Source of the DNA: Sporosarcina pasteurii
Lineage (GTDB): Bacteria; Bacillota; Bacilli; Bacillales_A; Planococcaceae
Direction: 5' to 3'
Assembly: GCF_041295575.1 (NCBI RefSeq)
Contig: NZ_CP160452.1
Coordinates: 2,356,001 to 2,420,000, forward strand
DNA: 64,000 bases
The translations under genes and the position numbers were made by a program. The notes beneath the pieces are model-generated. The model had not been told where the DNA came from and ran no database searches. It saw only the letters and a program-made list of their open reading frames with translations. Positions 7,211 through 15,389 of the stretch are shown here, one piece after another (within the stretch, counting starts at the first letter, position 1; each line of letters starts with the position of its first letter).

Positions 7211-7624
7211 TTATTTATTAGGATTTGTATAATAGGCTTTCGCATCAGATTCGCTTATAGCATCCCTAAATTCTTGGGCAGCTTCAAACGCTTTTAAGTC
7301 ACTTTGTAACGCTGTTGCACAAGTTTCACATAGTTTCCCGCTCGTTGTGAGGCTTCCACATTGATCGCATGGATAACCCAAGTTTGGAAATAAAGCAGGT
7401 TGCAAGCGCCCTTTCCTAACCCAATTGTGAAGCAATGATTCCGTGACACCCGTCACTTCAACAATCCGTTCAACCGTTGCTGCACGGTTTTCTCTTCTTC
7501 GTAAAAAACGATACACTTCCTCGTATTTCTTCTCTTCTTTTTGAGCACATTGTACGCAAACTTCTCGCACACCTGTGTAATTGAAAAATCCTCCACAAGT
7601 TGGACAATCTCTTAGCTCAGCCAT
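7211..7624 (-). CDS. yvyF: flagellar-operon zinc-ribbon protein YvyF
   Basis: A 137-aa protein starting MAELRDCPTCGGFF; the ATG at 7624 follows AAAGGA, so the upstream ATG is not used. Two pairs of CxxC knuckles lie near the N-terminus (CPTCG and CVQCA) and two more near the C-terminus (CDQCG and CETCA). Between them is a MerR/HTH-like segment (ERIVEVTGVTESLLHNWVRK). This matches the YvyF family between comFC and flgM. Its exact role is unknown; a regulatory or assembly role is inferred. Confidence 0.88.
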   Translation of the reverse strand: MAELRDCPTCGGFFNYTGVREVCVQCAQKEEKKYEEVYRFLRRRENRAATVERIVEVTGVTESLLHNWVRKGRLQPALFPNLGYPCDQCGSLTTSGKLCETCATALQSDLKAFEAAQEFRDAISESDAKAYYTNPNK

Positions 7625-7645
7625 CGTTTTCTTTCCTTTCAATGT

Positions 7646-8251
7646 CTATTTCGCACGAATTAACGTCACAGCTTCAACACGTAATGCACCTGCTTCTTTT
7701 AATATTTTCGCCGCATGCTGAAGCGTCGTGCCTGTTGTATAAATATCATCGACAAGTATATACGTTTCCGGTTGAATTTGAATTTCTTGTTTTAATGTAA
7801 ATAAAGGTTTCATTTCCAGTCGTTCACGTCTCGTTTTTTCCCCCATTGCACCTGTATCAAGTTTTTCTAATACATTGAGATAAGGGATATTCGCAGCATC
7901 AAGCAACGCCTCAACTTGCGCAAATGTTCTTGCAAGTTTTTTCTCTGGGTGCATGGGAATCGGCACGATATTCGTTTTTCCTTTTAATACACCATTTAGT
8001 TCTTTTCTAAAGACCTTTGCCAATGCAATGTCTTGTAAAAACTTAAATTGATGTAAATAATCTTTCATCGCATCATTATACATAAATAGAGAAGTAATGG
8101 ATGCGAGTGTTGTACCTTCCTCTTTTATATCGGCTCTTTCAAATGAATTTGAACACCTTTCGCAAATTACCTCTTGTTCTTCCATTCCAACAAGCGATTT
8201 CCACGAAGGCAATGTCTCTAAAGACGTTGCACAGAGTAAACATTCCTTCAT
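7646..8251 (-). CDS. comFC: competence protein ComFC, phosphoribosyltransferase-like
   Basis: Cytosolic competence factor needed with ComFA for DNA uptake. The 201-aa product begins with a zinc-knuckle pair (CLLCATS at residue 4 and CERCSNS at about 30) and carries the PRPP-binding loop YILVDDIYTTGTTLQHA near residue 167, both typical of the ComF/GntX family. The start overlaps the comFA stop by 4 nt (ATGA), indicating translational coupling. yvyF follows. Confidence 0.96.
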   Translation of the reverse strand: MKECLLCATSLETLPSWKSLVGMEEQEVICERCSNSFERADIKEEGTTLASITSLFMYNDAMKDYLHQFKFLQDIALAKVFRKELNGVLKGKTNIVPIPMHPEKKLARTFAQVEALLDAANIPYLNVLEKLDTGAMGEKTRRERLEMKPLFTLKQEIQIQPETYILVDDIYTTGTTLQHAAKILKEAGALRVEAVTLIRAK

Positions 8252-9636
8252 AATTTCCCTCCTTTTTTATTTAAATTAACGATCTCTTTTCTTGCATCAT
8301 CCATCGCATTCGATATGCCATGATGAAAAAGTACAAAATCTCCATCTGGATAAGTGACAGCACGCCCAACACGTCCGCCAATTTGAACGAGTGCGCCTTT
8401 CGTAAAAATTTGTTGTTCAGCACCTACGACGGCGACTTGAACATTCGGTATCGTAATGCCGCGTTCTAAAATGGTTGTCGTTAATAATCCAGGTACTTCA
8501 TTATTTCTTAATGCCAGGACATGCGCTTTACGATTTTCATGCGCCGCATGGACGGATTGAATACGTTCATCAATTGTTTGAAAAATTGGTAAAGCTTTTT
8601 CCATTAATTCAATATGATGAAAGAAAATAAGAAATGGTTGTTGATGATCTAATCGTTCACGAACCCAGTTTACAAGTTTGGGGGGAAGTTTCCCTTTTTC
8701 GAATTTCTGTTTGTAATTCCATAAAGATTCATACCGAGGGACTGGGAGGGGATGTCCATGAAAACGTCTGGGGATGGACGAGATTGCTCCTTGCTTATTT
8801 GCTTCTACAATAAGTTGTTTCGACGGTGTTGCCGTAACAAAATGAATAGGCGCATCCTTTTTGGCCGCTTTCTTCACTGCACGCTTTAATGTTCCATCCG
8901 CTGTATAGGGAAAAGCATCTGCTTCATCGACAAAAATGACATCGAAAGCTTCTTGAAAACGGTATAGTTGATGAGTTGTCGCAAGTATCAGCTGTGCAGG
9001 TGCTAGACTCGGTTTTGCTCCACCATACAACGCATCGATAGGCGTCTCTGGAAATGCCGCTTTCAAGCGCGGTTCAAGTTCTAAAATCACATCAACTCGG
9101 GGTGCTGCGAGACAAATACGCTTTCCATCCTTTAACAATTCATAAATTGGTTCAAATAAAATTTCCGTTTTCCCCGCTCCACATACGGCGTAAATAAGGT
9201 GTGACTTTTTCTGATGATTACTCTCAATGAGTTCAGCAGATGCTTTTTTCTGTAAAGGAGTCAAATTTCCTTGCCAAGCAATTTGATGATCATTGGCGAA
9301 TACTAAGTCTTCTCCTATCCAAGCAATCAGTTCCGTACAAACGGACACACGTCCCATCTTGAGACATTGCCTGCAGTAAGCACATGGCCCATCACATTTC
9401 GCACATTGAAATGTTGTGAATCTGGCCTGTTCTTCATTTTCACAGCGTCGACAAAAATAATGCGTTTGTTGAAAGTACTTTGATGTTTTCGTTACGCCAG
9501 AAATGACTTTTATATGACCTGCTTTAATATGTGCATCGATGATTTCAGTATCAAAAGGGATATGTTCCCGATGCCAAATACGACCTGCCAAAAAATCTCT
9601 TAGAGTAAAATCGGTATCTTTCATCATCTCGAACAT
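8248..9636 (-). CDS. comFA: competence ATPase/helicase ComFA
   Basis: DEAD-box-like ATPase that drives single-stranded DNA through the ComEC channel at the membrane face. It has 462 aa. A four-cysteine zinc finger (CRRC, then CAKC/CAYCRQC, residues about 62-90) precedes the helicase core: Walker A AVCGAGKTE, DEAD box VDEADAF, motif III VTATPSK, and a C-terminal helicase domain with ILERGITIPNVQVAV and QIGGRVGRA. It follows degV by 13 nt and overlaps comFC, so all three are probably one transcript. Confidence 0.97.
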   Translation of the reverse strand: MFEMMKDTDFTLRDFLAGRIWHREHIPFDTEIIDAHIKAGHIKVISGVTKTSKYFQQTHYFCRRCENEEQARFTTFQCAKCDGPCAYCRQCLKMGRVSVCTELIAWIGEDLVFANDHQIAWQGNLTPLQKKASAELIESNHQKKSHLIYAVCGAGKTEILFEPIYELLKDGKRICLAAPRVDVILELEPRLKAAFPETPIDALYGGAKPSLAPAQLILATTHQLYRFQEAFDVIFVDEADAFPYTADGTLKRAVKKAAKKDAPIHFVTATPSKQLIVEANKQGAISSIPRRFHGHPLPVPRYESLWNYKQKFEKGKLPPKLVNWVRERLDHQQPFLIFFHHIELMEKALPIFQTIDERIQSVHAAHENRKAHVLALRNNEVPGLLTTTILERGITIPNVQVAVVGAEQQIFTKGALVQIGGRVGRAVTYPDGDFVLFHHGISNAMDDARKEIVNLNKKGGKL

Positions 9637-9649
9637 ACCCCCAGTTAAT

Positions 9650-10498
9650 TTAGTTTCCTTTTTTCACCCAGCCAAGCCCCATCGAGCCTTCTCCTAAATG
9701 CGTACCGATAACAGGACCAAAATGACTAATTGTAAAATCAACATTTGGCAATTCCGCGGATAATTCTGCTAACCACTTCTCCGCATCTTCCGGACAGTTT
9801 GCATGAATAATGGCTGCTTCCAATGGCATTTTCTCTGCATCTTCCGCAAGCATTTCCGCGATTCGCTTCATCGCCTTTTTACGTGTACGGATTTTTTCAT
9901 AAGGAACAATCACTTTTTCATCAAAATGTAAAATTGGCTTAACTTGTAATAAACTCCCGATAAATGCTTGCGCCCCTGATAATCTTCCGCCACGTTGTAA
10001 ATGCGCCAAATCATCGACCATAAAGTAAGCGCGCATCGTCTTTTTCATTTCATTTAATTCAGCTAAAATCGCTTCCGGTGTTGCCCCTGTTTGAGCCATT
10101 TCCGCTGCACGCAATACGTAAAACCCTTGCAAATAACAAGACAACTCCGAGTCGAATGCATACACATCGACACCGTCCACCATTTCGCCAGCTTGTACCG
10201 CGCCTGCATACGTTCCACTAATGCCGCTGGATAAATGAATAGAAATAATGGCATCGTACTCTTCTTTTAGCGATTCAAATAGAGAAACGAACCTTCCAAT
10301 CGGCGGTTGCGATGTTTTTGGTAACGGGCCATCTCCTCGAACCCGGTCGTAAAAATCCGGCGAAGAAATATCCACCTCTTCATCATAAGACTCCCCGTCC
10401 AAAATGACTGTAAGCGGGATCATTTTAACATTCAATTCCTCCATTTTATGTAAGGGCAAATATGCCGTACTATCTGTAACAATCACAGTTTTCAACAC
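9650..10498 (-). CDS. degV: DegV family fatty-acid-binding protein
   Basis: DegV/FakB-type proteins bind a fatty acid and present it to the kinase FakA. The product of about 282 aa begins KTVIVTDSTAYLP and has the ligand-contact motif SSGISGTYAGA and the C-terminal GPVIGTHLGEGSMGLGW. GTG at 10498 is preferred because AGGAG lies six nt upstream; TTG at 10495 is equally possible. It stands where yviA does in B. subtilis, just upstream of comFA, and so heads this operon. Confidence 0.92.
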   Translation of the reverse strand: MLKTVIVTDSTAYLPLHKMEELNVKMIPLTVILDGESYDEEVDISSPDFYDRVRGDGPLPKTSQPPIGRFVSLFESLKEEYDAIISIHLSSGISGTYAGAVQAGEMVDGVDVYAFDSELSCYLQGFYVLRAAEMAQTGATPEAILAELNEMKKTMRAYFMVDDLAHLQRGGRLSGAQAFIGSLLQVKPILHFDEKVIVPYEKIRTRKKAMKRIAEMLAEDAEKMPLEAAIIHANCPEDAEKWLAELSAELPNVDFTISHFGPVIGTHLGEGSMGLGWVKKGN

Positions 10499-10575
10499 AA
10501 TCAACTCCTAGCTTACATTCTACCTAAACATCAGTGGAATTGGAATATTGAATGTAGAATTATGAATGCTTCTTT

Positions 10576-10588
10576 AAAATGACTTTTT
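10576..10588 (-). promoter_or_regulatory. possible ComK AT-box upstream of degV-comFA
   Basis: AAAA-TGACT-TTTT is an exact AAAA-N5-TTTT AT-box, 78 nt before the degV start. ComK needs two such boxes; a second, degenerate one may be AATTTTATAATT at 10611-10622. The surroundings are AT-rich, so chance is a real alternative. A comK gene is at 29.3 kb. Confidence 0.3.
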
Positions 10589-10677
10589 AATTTAACGGAA
10601 TTATAGAGTTAATTTTATAATTGTTTTCTTTAATTAGAATGACGAATGTTATAGGATTGTCATTTAATGGCGTCTCT

Positions 10678-10970
10678 GTTGATTGGAGTGGAAGGCGGCG
10701 AGTGCTCTCAAACGCTTCGCTTTTTGTTCGCAAAAGCCGTTCTTCGTGACGGCTCTTCCTGTGGGATTAGCAAAAGCGTAGTGTTATAAGCAGGAGTATA
10801 CAACAGGATGCCCCACGGAAATAATGAAAGCTGCAGGAGGCGGTTAGATGCGACAAGCATAAGACGAATTAACGTAGTAGCTCTTTTTGCTACGCAGTTA
10901 ATTTGGCATATGACTCGAGTATATCTGCCTGCTAAAGCTGGAAAAGCGTCCGCCTGTAATGGAAATCAAC
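10678..10970 (+). repeat. dispersed repeat element, copy B (293 bp)
   Basis: Begins GTTGATTGGAGTGG and ends GGAAATCAAC like copy A. Inside is a palindromic module around AAAGCCGTTC...GACGGCTCTTCC, then a second module (TTAGATGCGACAAGCATAAG to ATGACTCGAG) that recurs at 53.7 kb and in the 28.8 kb array. It fills much of the gene-free 10505-11079 gap between degV and the divergent enoyl-CoA hydratase gene. A 63-codon frame inside is incidental. Confidence 0.75.
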
Positions 10971-11079
10971 ATTTTAATTTAATAGTTATAATTTGGTGAA
11001 TTATCATTCTACCATGGAATAACCATCCCTTTCATGATATATTTTAATAGAATACAGAAGTTTTAAGGGGGAAATGTTT

Positions 11080-11856
11080 ATGGAAACTGTTCTATATGAA
11101 CAAAGGGGAAATCTTGCTTTGGTGACATTAAATCGACCAGAAGGGTTAAATGCTTTTAATTACGACATGCTCGTCGAACTCGGTCAAATTACAGAAGCCA
11201 TTCGAATTAATCCCGATATTCGCGTCGTTATTTTTACAGGCGCAGGGGAACGTTCTTTTAGCGTGGGGGCGGATTTAAAAGAACGAAAAACATTAACAGA
11301 CTTACAAGTAAAACGTAATCTTTATAAAATAGGCGAAGTTTTTACCGCGATTGAACAGCTGCCACAACCGACCATCGCAATGATTAACGGTTTTGCATTT
11401 GGCGGTGGCACTGAACTCGCGCTTGCATGTGACTTCCGTATCGCTGCCGACTCCGCTTTAATGGGCTTAACAGAGACAAGCCTTGCGATTATCCCAGGTG
11501 CGGGCGGTACACAGCGTCTTCCACGGTTAATCGGAGAAACGAATGCATTGGAATTAATTTTAACAGCCCGCCGTTTGAACGCTGAAGAAGCGCTTGAGTA
11601 TGGCATGTTGACAAAAGTTGTTCCCGCAAATGATTTATTGGAAGAAACAACTGCCTTTGCCAATCTCATGTTGGCAAACGGTCCTGTTGCTTTACAACAA
11701 GCCAAGTTTGCGATTAAAAATGGCATGAACGTCGACTTACAAACTGGGCTATCCATTGAGCGCAAAGCGTATGAACTAACGATTCCAACTGAGGATCGAA
11801 TCGAAGCATTAACTGCTTTTGCTGAAAAAAGAACACCACAATTTCAAGGGAAATGA
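11080..11856 (+). CDS. enoyl-CoA hydratase/isomerase family protein
   Basis: Crotonase-fold enzyme expected to hydrate 2-enoyl-CoA in beta-oxidation. It has 258 aa starting METVLYEQRGNLALVTLNRP; the ATG at 11080 is eight nt after AAGGGGG, whereas the ATG at 11074 touches it. Oxyanion-hole motif FTGAGERSFSVGADLKE and the signature INGFAFGGGTELALACDFRI are intact, and glutamates lie at both catalytic positions (GGGTE and GLTETSLAII). It may serve fatty-acid or branched-chain breakdown; the substrate is not visible. Followed at once by a terminator. Confidence 0.9.
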   Translation: METVLYEQRGNLALVTLNRPEGLNAFNYDMLVELGQITEAIRINPDIRVVIFTGAGERSFSVGADLKERKTLTDLQVKRNLYKIGEVFTAIEQLPQPTIAMINGFAFGGGTELALACDFRIAADSALMGLTETSLAIIPGAGGTQRLPRLIGETNALELILTARRLNAEEALEYGMLTKVVPANDLLEETTAFANLMLANGPVALQQAKFAIKNGMNVDLQTGLSIERKAYELTIPTEDRIEALTAFAEKRTPQFQGK

Positions 11857-11868
11857 ATTAACTTCTCG

Positions 11869-11910
11869 CAGTAGACAAATTCTTTTTTTGACTTTGTCTA
11901 CTGTTTTTTT
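11869..11910 (+). terminator. terminator after enoyl-CoA hydratase
   Basis: 11-bp stem CAGTAGACAAA/TTTGTCTACTG with a T-rich loop, followed by TTTTTTT. Confidence 0.92.
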
Positions 11911-11959
11911 ATATGGTAAGAGAACAGATTCTTATTTGGTTGACGAAAGGAAGTTCTTT

Positions 11960-12847
11960 ATGAAAAGAAAAGCAAGGTCCCGCGAGTTAGACGGCGAATG
12001 GATTGTTGAAGAATCCAGTGAACTACTCGCATTTTTATATGAAAAACATCCGAATAGAAGTAGAAATGCGGTAAAAGGTGTGTTGAGTCGCGGACAAGTT
12101 GTCGTCAATGGCAAATTTTCTACGCAATTTAACGATACACTCCACCCAGGTGACACCGTTCAAATTCATGCGCGTGTTGCAACCGAAACCGTCAAGCTAT
12201 CAGGTATTCGGATTTTATTTGAAGACGATGACATCATAGTCGTTGAAAAAGAAGCTGGCTTGTTAACGGTCGCTTCTAAAAATGAGCGTCATGTAACTGC
12301 ATATCGGCAGTTAATGGATTATGTGAAAACCGTTCATCAGAACAATCGTATCTTTATCGTTCACCGTTTAGATCGGGATACGTCTGGTGTAATGATTTTT
12401 GCGAAAAGCAAAGAAATCCAACAAACTTTACAAAATAACTGGCATGACATCGTTCCAGAACGTGCCTATGTTGCGCTAGTCGAAGGTCGCGTAAAAAAAG
12501 ACGGCACAATTACTTCGTGGTTAAAAGAAAATCGAGCGTTTATCGTCTATTCAAGTCATAAACCGAATGACGGACAAAAAGCGGTTACCCATTACAATGT
12601 ATTGAAGACGAGCCGCCAAAACTCCTTATTAGAAGTTCATTTGGAAACAGGTAGAAAAAACCAAATCCGTGTTCATATGCAAGACATAGGACACCCAATT
12701 GTCGGGGATAAAAAATATGGTGCACAAACTCGAACGATCGGTAGACTCGGTTTACATGCACACAAGATTTCATTGACTCACCCGACAACTAATGAATTCT
12801 TAACATTTGAATCAAAAGTTCCCGCATCTTTTTTAAAAGGTTTCTAA
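11960..12847 (+). CDS. RluA-family pseudouridine synthase
   Basis: Isomerises uridines in rRNA or tRNA. It has 295 aa, starting MKRKARSRELDG behind GAAAGGAAG; the frame extends further upstream but through the preceding terminator. An N-terminal S4 RNA-binding domain (about residues 15-75, RNAVKGVLSRGQVVVNGK) precedes the catalytic domain with the signature HRLDRDTSGVMIFAKS holding the catalytic Asp, and the C-terminal ETGRKNQIRVHM motif. The exact target base cannot be read from sequence. Confidence 0.93.
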   Translation: MKRKARSRELDGEWIVEESSELLAFLYEKHPNRSRNAVKGVLSRGQVVVNGKFSTQFNDTLHPGDTVQIHARVATETVKLSGIRILFEDDDIIVVEKEAGLLTVASKNERHVTAYRQLMDYVKTVHQNNRIFIVHRLDRDTSGVMIFAKSKEIQQTLQNNWHDIVPERAYVALVEGRVKKDGTITSWLKENRAFIVYSSHKPNDGQKAVTHYNVLKTSRQNSLLEVHLETGRKNQIRVHMQDIGHPIVGDKKYGAQTRTIGRLGLHAHKISLTHPTTNEFLTFESKVPASFLKGF

Positions 12848-12861
12848 ATATCCATCAATGA

Positions 12862-12901
12862 CAAAGCCGCTCTTTACATTTAGTAAAGGACGGCTTTTAT
12901 T
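12862..12901. terminator. bidirectional terminator between pseudouridine synthase and ComFB-like genes
   Basis: Interrupted stem AAGCCG..CTTTAC with GTAAAG..CGGCTT followed by TTTTATTT on the plus strand. The convergent ComFB-like gene ends directly beside it. Confidence 0.8.
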
Positions 12902-13209
12902 TACGTATCGATATCAATTTTTTTATCGCTTAATTGCGAATGACTACATCGAGGATTTTCTTTGACAACCGTTGCGGCTTGCGTGACCACTCGTAATATA
13001 TTAATCGCCCCATCCCTATCTGCTTCATGCATCACCCTGACGTAAGGCTGAAGATCGGGATTAACGATATACCGCGGCGGTAAATGATTAAGTGCATGAG
13101 CCATAATGTCATTTAAACATCTATCACAAGAGCAAATTAGTTTTAATTCTTTTTTATTACTTAATAAAACATCTCGTACAATCATTTCCATTACATTTTT
13201 AATGGTCAT
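12901..13209 (-). CDS. comFB: late competence protein ComFB family
   Basis: 102-aa soluble protein starting MTIKNVMEMIVRDVL. The ATG at 13209 is chosen because GAGGG lies six nt upstream. Family marks are a CxC..C cluster (CSCDRCLNDIMAHALNHLPP followed by RYIVNP) and a late Cys (ENPRCSH), which suggest metal binding. ComFB is encoded between comFA and comFC in B. subtilis but is dispensable there; here it lies 3 kb upstream, alone. Function is unknown. Confidence 0.82.
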   Translation of the reverse strand: MTIKNVMEMIVRDVLLSNKKELKLICSCDRCLNDIMAHALNHLPPRYIVNPDLQPYVRVMHEADRDGAINILRVVTQAATVVKENPRCSHSQLSDKKIDIDT

Positions 13210-13282
13210 TCTCATCCCTCAGTCTACATATTTAAGTCACGCTTCAATCTTACATGTGAAGTGACGAGGGATGCAAATTTAT

Positions 13283-15259
13283 TCATAAATACTTTTCAAA
13301 CCAGCCCGTAATTTCATTTAACCTGGCAATGCGCAAATTCGGCAAGCCTGTACGGGATAAATTATGATCCGCATCTGGGAAACGAACAAGTTCAGTTTCC
13401 TTCCCCATACTTTTCAGCGTAATATATAATTGTTCCGCCTGTTCCATCGGACAACGTAAATCATTCTCGCTATGTAGAATTAACAATGGCGTTTCAATAT
13501 TTTTCGCATATTTTAACGGCGAGAAATTCCATAGCGTTTCCACATCATTCATATCCGCACCATGTTGCCATTCATTAAAGTAATACCCGATGTCGGATAC
13601 ACCAAAGAAACTAATCCAGTTAGAAATCGAACGTTGTGTCACCGCAGCTTTAAAACGATTCGTATGACCCACAATCCAGTTCGTCATAAAACCGCCGTAA
13701 CTACCGCCAGTCACACCAAGTCGCTCTGTATCAATCCAATCGTTGTGTTCAATTGCGTAATCAAGCCCGGCGATAATATCTTCATAATCGCCGCCGCCAT
13801 AATCGCCACGTACGGCATTGACATGTTCTTGACTATATCCATGACTTCCCCGTGGATTCACATAAAGAACGCCATATCCTTGCGCTGCCAGTAGTTGTAA
13901 CTCATGGAAAAACGTATTGGCGTACATCGCTGCGGGTCCGCCGTGAATTTCAACAATAAGCGGATATTTTTCACCTTCTTCGTAGCCAACGGGTTTCATT
14001 AACCAACCGTGCACATCCCAACCTTTTGCCCCTTGATAAACAATCGCTTCTGGCTCAACAAGTTCCACTTGCTCAATATATTCTTTATTAAACGCTGTCA
14101 GTACTTGTCTCTCTCCTGTCGCAATCGTTTGCTTATAAAGTTCTCCAGGATTAATAGCGTTACTAACTGCAACAACTGCAAACTCTCCGTCCCTCGAAAC
14201 TTCGTAATCATAAATATGTTCATTTTCCGGCGACGCTGGATAAATTGCACCTTCAAGCGATGCATAATAAAGACGAACATCGCCCATCGTTGACAATCTA
14301 AAATATAGGTCATTCGTTTCTGTCCAAACGACAGACGGCGCACTTGTGCCTTGTTGCAGGTCGGCGACAACACTATCTCCAACTGGCGCATCAAGGTTTT
14401 CCGTTAAACATGTTCGGCTTTTATTTTCCCTGTCGTACACATAAAGTTCAGATTGCGTCGCATTTTGGAACGTCCGATCCGCACCGACAAAAGCGATATA
14501 TTGGTCATCATTAGAAAAGGCAACCCCGCCGTAATAACCTTCCTCATCAATCAGGGCGGTCTCTTCTTTCGAATGAACATCGGCTAGATAAAGCGGTTGG
14601 CGAAATTCATAATCTTGGTTTTCCGCACGATTCACACCGAATACAATGTTGTCACCACTATGCGAAACAGCCATTAAACTATATTGATGATTCCCTTCCG
14701 TGATCTGCGTAACGTCTCCACTCTCAATGTCCACAATGCCAATATGACGATACGAATCTTGTGGAATTAAGCCGACGCCATCCATTTGGTATTTCATCTT
14801 CGTCACGCGATACGGTTCAGGCTTTTTCTTCTCATTTTTTTCCTCTTTATCTGTAAAGCTTTGTCCTTCTTTCACAGAAGCATTCACCCATATTTTCTTG
14901 CCGCACGGTGACCAGACAAAACTAGAAACACCTTGTCCAAAATCAGTTACTTTTTTTGCTTCCCCGCCTCTTCTTGGAAGTATATAGACTTGATTTTTTT
15001 CATCGCGATTCGATAAGAAAGCGATTTGTTTTCCGTCGCTAGACCATGCTGGTGAGGAAACGCGCTCATTGCCATAAGTCCATTGCGACACTTCATTCGT
15101 TTCTAAATCGACGTGAAATAAATTTGCCACATATTTATTCTCTTCTTCATTCATCTGCGTTTTCACAAATACTGCTTCCTGCCCGTCCGGTGATATTTTC
15201 GGACTCGCGACAGATGCAAGTTCAAATAAATCTTCTACTTTTAGCTTTCTCTTTTCCAT
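13283..15259 (-). CDS. S9 family serine peptidase (acylaminoacyl/prolyl oligopeptidase type)
   Basis: Cytosolic peptidase of 658 aa. Residues 1-390 form a TolB-like beta-propeller (repeats such as SPAWSSDGKQIAFLSN and FVWSPCGKKIWVNA) that gates the active site. The alpha/beta-hydrolase domain follows, with nucleophile GGSYGGFMTNW near residue 520, the Asp in HSENDLRCPMEQ and the His in FPDADHNLSR. The oxyanion region IHGGPAAMY is present. It is similar in layout to YuxL of B. subtilis. Monocistronic. Confidence 0.93.
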   Translation of the reverse strand: MEKRKLKVEDLFELASVASPKISPDGQEAVFVKTQMNEEENKYVANLFHVDLETNEVSQWTYGNERVSSPAWSSDGKQIAFLSNRDEKNQVYILPRRGGEAKKVTDFGQGVSSFVWSPCGKKIWVNASVKEGQSFTDKEEKNEKKKPEPYRVTKMKYQMDGVGLIPQDSYRHIGIVDIESGDVTQITEGNHQYSLMAVSHSGDNIVFGVNRAENQDYEFRQPLYLADVHSKEETALIDEEGYYGGVAFSNDDQYIAFVGADRTFQNATQSELYVYDRENKSRTCLTENLDAPVGDSVVADLQQGTSAPSVVWTETNDLYFRLSTMGDVRLYYASLEGAIYPASPENEHIYDYEVSRDGEFAVVAVSNAINPGELYKQTIATGERQVLTAFNKEYIEQVELVEPEAIVYQGAKGWDVHGWLMKPVGYEEGEKYPLIVEIHGGPAAMYANTFFHELQLLAAQGYGVLYVNPRGSHGYSQEHVNAVRGDYGGGDYEDIIAGLDYAIEHNDWIDTERLGVTGGSYGGFMTNWIVGHTNRFKAAVTQRSISNWISFFGVSDIGYYFNEWQHGADMNDVETLWNFSPLKYAKNIETPLLILHSENDLRCPMEQAEQLYITLKSMGKETELVRFPDADHNLSRTGLPNLRIARLNEITGWFEKYL

Positions 15260-15344
15260 GGAAATTCCCCCTAAACTGAGTGCTCTTTACTTATTTCGAC
15301 ATTCGTAACATTTTCCCTTTATTTTTATTAAAAAGAAAAGAAAC

Positions 15345-15380
15345 TAAAAAGGACCTCGTACGATATCACGAAAGGTCCTT
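15345..15380 (-). terminator. terminator of long-chain acyl-CoA ligase gene
   Basis: Minus-strand stem AAGGACCT/AGGTCCTT with a 16-nt loop and trailing TTTTT, starting 10 nt after the stop codon. Confidence 0.85.
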
Positions 15381-15389
15381 GTCCTACCC

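Noticed and set aside
10808-10999. Open frame inside repeat copy B
   Set aside because: No ribosome binding site; it lies fully in the repeat and resembles no protein.
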